Below are positions 61,843 through 64,000 of a stretch of DNA of 64,000 nucleotides, one piece after another. This DNA is from Gangjinia marincola. Lineage in GTDB: Bacteria; Bacteroidota; Bacteroidia; Flavobacteriales; Flavobacteriaceae. The first letter of the stretch is position 1; every line of letters starts with the position of its first letter. The translations under genes and the position numbers were made by a program. A model generated the notes under the pieces. It was not told the DNA's origin and did no database searches. It worked only from the letters and a program-made list of their open reading frames with translations. The stretch covers positions 372,001-436,000 of the forward strand of contig NZ_BAAAFG010000002.1 of assembly GCF_039523415.1 (NCBI RefSeq). Direction: 5' to 3'.

Positions 61843-62448
61843 ATGAGAGACGAAATTTTGAAACAGTCGACAGATTTATTTCTGGAACGAGGATTTAAAA
61901 GTGTAACAATGGATGATATTGCACAGGATATGGCAATTTCAAAAAAGACCATTTATCAGCATTTTAAAAATAAGACTATTCTTGTCGAAGAAAGCGTTGA
62001 GACACTGTACCATCTTATCTGCAATGGGATTGATCATATAACACAGCAACGACAAAATCCCATAGAAGAATTATACGAGATCAAAAAATTTGTGCTCATG
62101 CATCTAAAGGGAGAGAAATCATCCCCTATTTACCAGCTTCAAAAATACTATCCTAGAATTCATGCTTCAATACGCAAGCGCCAATTTGAACATATGCAGG
62201 ATTGTATGATTGATAATATTAAAAGAGGTATTGCACAAGGGCTTTTTAGAGAAAATCTCAATGTTGAATTTGTTTCTCGTATTTATTTTATAGGTATGAC
62301 AGGGATTAAGGATAACGACATGTTCGATGAGAACATTTTTCATAAAGAAAATCTTCTTGAGATGTACCTAGAATATCATCTAAGGGGCATTGTAACTCCA
62401 AAGGGTAGAAAACGACTTAACCAATTAATAAATTCCAACCACGAATGA
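61843..62448 (+). CDS. TetR/AcrR-family transcriptional regulator
   Basis: 201 residues. The N-terminal HTH is classical: ILKQSTDLFLERGFKSVTMDDIAQDMAISKKTIYQHFKNK, split into helix-turn-helix around residues 25-45. The C-terminal ligand/dimer domain is all helical and not diagnostic. First gene of an operon with tolC (4-bp overlap) and an efflux adaptor, so it very likely represses this export system and responds to its substrate. A good inverted repeat for binding lies at 61795. Confidence 0.93.
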   Translation: MRDEILKQSTDLFLERGFKSVTMDDIAQDMAISKKTIYQHFKNKTILVEESVETLYHLICNGIDHITQQRQNPIEELYEIKKFVLMHLKGEKSSPIYQLQKYYPRIHASIRKRQFEHMQDCMIDNIKRGIAQGLFRENLNVEFVSRIYFIGMTGIKDNDMFDENIFHKENLLEMYLEYHLRGIVTPKGRKRLNQLINSNHE

Positions 62449-63818
62449 TACAGCGAATGACCACCAGTATCTTTCTACTATTTAGCCTGTTTATTGTACG
62501 GGGCCAATCGTTAGAAAGTGAATATAGTTTTACCTTGGAGGAAGCAATAGATTTTGCTTTAGAAAACAGCTATCAGTCGATTAATGCCCGTCGGGATGTG
62601 GCAAAGGCTATTAAGCAAAAATGGGAAACTACCGCGATGGGATTACCACAAATTAACGGTGGGGTAGATTACCAAAATCAGCTAAAGCAACCTGTTACAT
62701 TTATCCCTGCTAATGCCTTCGACCCTAATGCTTCAGGTGATGAGCTGATTCCTGTTGTTTTTAGTCCTGAGCAATCGATGGCCGCTACCGCTACACTTTC
62801 ACAATTAATTTTTGATGGTTCTTATCTTGTGGCTTTGCAGGCTGCCAAAACCTTTTTACAATTTTCTGACAATGCCTTAGAAAAAACGCAGCTTGAAGTC
62901 AGGAAAGGAGTGATTAATGCATATGGAAGCGTTTTACTTACCAATGAAACTATTTCCATTTTTGAAAAAAATGTGAAAAATCTACAAAAAAATCTTGATG
63001 AAACTATTCAAATTTTCAAAAATGGGCTCACCGAAGAAGAGAGCGTAGAGCAACTACAAATTACCCTGGCACAAATTAAAAATCAGCTTGAAAATACTAA
63101 ACGCCTCCAATCCATTGCTTATCAAATGTTTAATCTGGCAATTGGTTTAGATGTACAGAATGAGGTTACTCTTTTAGACGATCTTACGTCGCTAGCGCTG
63201 CAAAATACTAGTAAGCAGCTGGTCGAGCAACAATTAGATATTACGAATAATGTTGATTATAAAATTGCCCTAAACCTCACAGAGCAACGTGAACTTGAAC
63301 TCAAACAACAGAAAAGCTTTGCTTTACCTTCCTTAACAGGTTTTATCAATTATGGAGCAAATGCGGCAGGCAATGAATTTAATTTTTTTAGTGATGCAGA
63401 ATGGTTTGAATCTTCAATCCTTGGAGTATCCTTACAAATCCCATTATTTAGTTCTGGAATGCGAAGCGCTCAAACGGCAAGAGCAAAGATTGCATTAGAA
63501 CAAGCCAAGACAGATTTTGATCAAACTCAGCAGGAAATACAATTGGCACTTGATTCTGCCAGAAGCAACTATCTCTTTGCCGTACAAAATCTGGAAACAG
63601 TTCAAAATAATCTGTCATTAGCAGAACGCATAGAAAATAAAAATCAAATAAAATTTACTGAGGGTCTATCTACCAGCTTTGAACTGCGCCAGGCACAAAC
63701 TCAATTGTACGACTCGCAACAAGAAGTGTTACAGGCCATGGTTGATTTGATTAATTATAAAGCCGACCTGGAGACTATTTTGAGTATCCCTCAAATAAAC
63801 GTATCCAACCAAAACTAA
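62445..63818 (+). CDS. TolC-family outer-membrane efflux protein
   Basis: 457 residues, signal peptide to VRGQS. The TolC entry motif YSFTLEEAIDFALENSYQ starts the mature protein, followed by the two-repeat pattern of strand pairs and long coiled coils (KAAKAIKQKWET-like and QKNLDETIQIFKNGLTEEE). The strand LPQINGGVDYQNQ and the second-repeat region SLQIPLFSSGMRSAQTARAK fit outer-membrane factors of RND systems. The ATG overlaps the TetR stop by 4 bp, and the adaptor gene begins 20 bp after its stop. Confidence 0.93.
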   Translation: MIQRMTTSIFLLFSLFIVRGQSLESEYSFTLEEAIDFALENSYQSINARRDVAKAIKQKWETTAMGLPQINGGVDYQNQLKQPVTFIPANAFDPNASGDELIPVVFSPEQSMAATATLSQLIFDGSYLVALQAAKTFLQFSDNALEKTQLEVRKGVINAYGSVLLTNETISIFEKNVKNLQKNLDETIQIFKNGLTEEESVEQLQITLAQIKNQLENTKRLQSIAYQMFNLAIGLDVQNEVTLLDDLTSLALQNTSKQLVEQQLDITNNVDYKIALNLTEQRELELKQQKSFALPSLTGFINYGANAAGNEFNFFSDAEWFESSILGVSLQIPLFSSGMRSAQTARAKIALEQAKTDFDQTQQEIQLALDSARSNYLFAVQNLETVQNNLSLAERIENKNQIKFTEGLSTSFELRQAQTQLYDSQQEVLQAMVDLINYKADLETILSIPQINVSNQN

Positions 63819-63838
63819 CTACGATTAAAACATTCAAT

Positions 63839-64000
63839 ATGAAACTCACATTTTTAAAATTCTTGTCCCTATCCCTGCTCTTAATTTCATGTGGCGGCAA
63901 CAAGAAAAAGTCAGTCGAAGATACGATTGCTTCAAAAAACCTTGAAGAAATTCAGGAGTTGCGGTCTTCGCTAAAAACAGAACAGTCTGAACTTAATGAT
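63839..64000 (+). CDS. Lipoprotein, probable RND efflux periplasmic adaptor (5' end only)
   Basis: 54 codons seen before the window ends. Lipoprotein signal MKLTFLKFLSLSLLLISCGG with lipobox LISC, then a charged, helical stretch (NLEEIQELRSSLKTEQSELN). Membrane-fusion adaptors of the AcrA type start this way in Bacteroidota and typically follow tolC. The identity is mainly from position; the diagnostic barrel-sandwich part is outside the window. Confidence 0.65.
   Translation, partial: MKLTFLKFLSLSLLLISCGGNKKKSVEDTIASKNLEEIQELRSSLKTEQSELND

Overview
The window is a low-GC chromosomal segment from a marine-type member of the Flavobacteriaceae (Bacteroidota). Evidence: a complete alternative complex III (act) operon joined to cytochrome c oxidase genes, an HMG-CoA synthase family gene, a PorT-like barrel, a DUF2723/GT117 protein, promoters of the Bacteroidota type (TTTG, 19-20 bp, TAnnTTTG), weak Shine-Dalgarno signals, and characteristic flavobacterial protein sequences throughout. 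A 70-base run of N (33087-33156) shows that this is a scaffolded draft.

Layout. 1-11527 (minus): actA-actB-actC-actD-actE-actF-coxB-coxA, a respiratory operon carrying electrons from menaquinol through complex III to oxygen; coxA runs off the left edge. 11749-16709: a SPOR protein, then the rimP-nusA-infB translation/transcription operon (minus) with a terminator-like hairpin in its leader. 16933-18142: a universal stress protein, a patch of intergenic repeats and tRNA-Gln. 18295-27937: DUF2723 membrane protein, polysaccharide deacetylase, a DUF4143-type ATPase with paired palindromic boxes at its start, a thioredoxin-like protein lacking CxxC, a metallophosphoesterase and polA. 27967-28570: a DUF559 nuclease-like gene bracketed by 83-bp direct repeats, a candidate small mobile unit. 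28784-33080: rplM-rpsI, rpsB, tsf, pyrH, frr with recognisable promoters, leaders and terminators. 33213-44682: MMPL/RND-type exporter, asnS, rpoN, PAP2-like protein, PorT-like barrel, an exbB-exbD-exbD TonB-energising operon, tRNA-Ser, ansA, tatD. 44784-53482: small secreted proteins, HMG-CoA synthase family protein, amidase, DUF2490 protein, a 38-codon small gene, and odhB/odhA of the TCA cycle.

54184-60668 (minus) is the accessory island and the most interesting part. A lipoprotein of 525 residues has an Asp/Gly/Pro-rich linker and a C-terminal domain carrying a JAMM/JAB-like motif (Glu, HNH, SPED) interrupted by a calcium-loop-like DFDGDGEPD insert. It is followed by a small lipoprotein of a family I assign to DUF6705. 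The same arrangement recurs about 2.6 kb further along as an orphan C-terminal domain (253 residues, motif intact, front part deleted) plus another DUF6705-like lipoprotein. Each half also contains a broken C-terminal remnant followed by a further DUF6705-like gene. An intact effector-like protein, orphan C-terminal cassettes and repeated small partner lipoproteins are the pattern of a polymorphic toxin/immunity locus; function is inferred, not shown.

60749-64000: a polyprenyl synthetase and, divergently, a TetR regulator with a probable operator, followed by a TolC-type channel and the start of a lipoprotein efflux adaptor, i.e. an RND efflux operon cut by the right edge.
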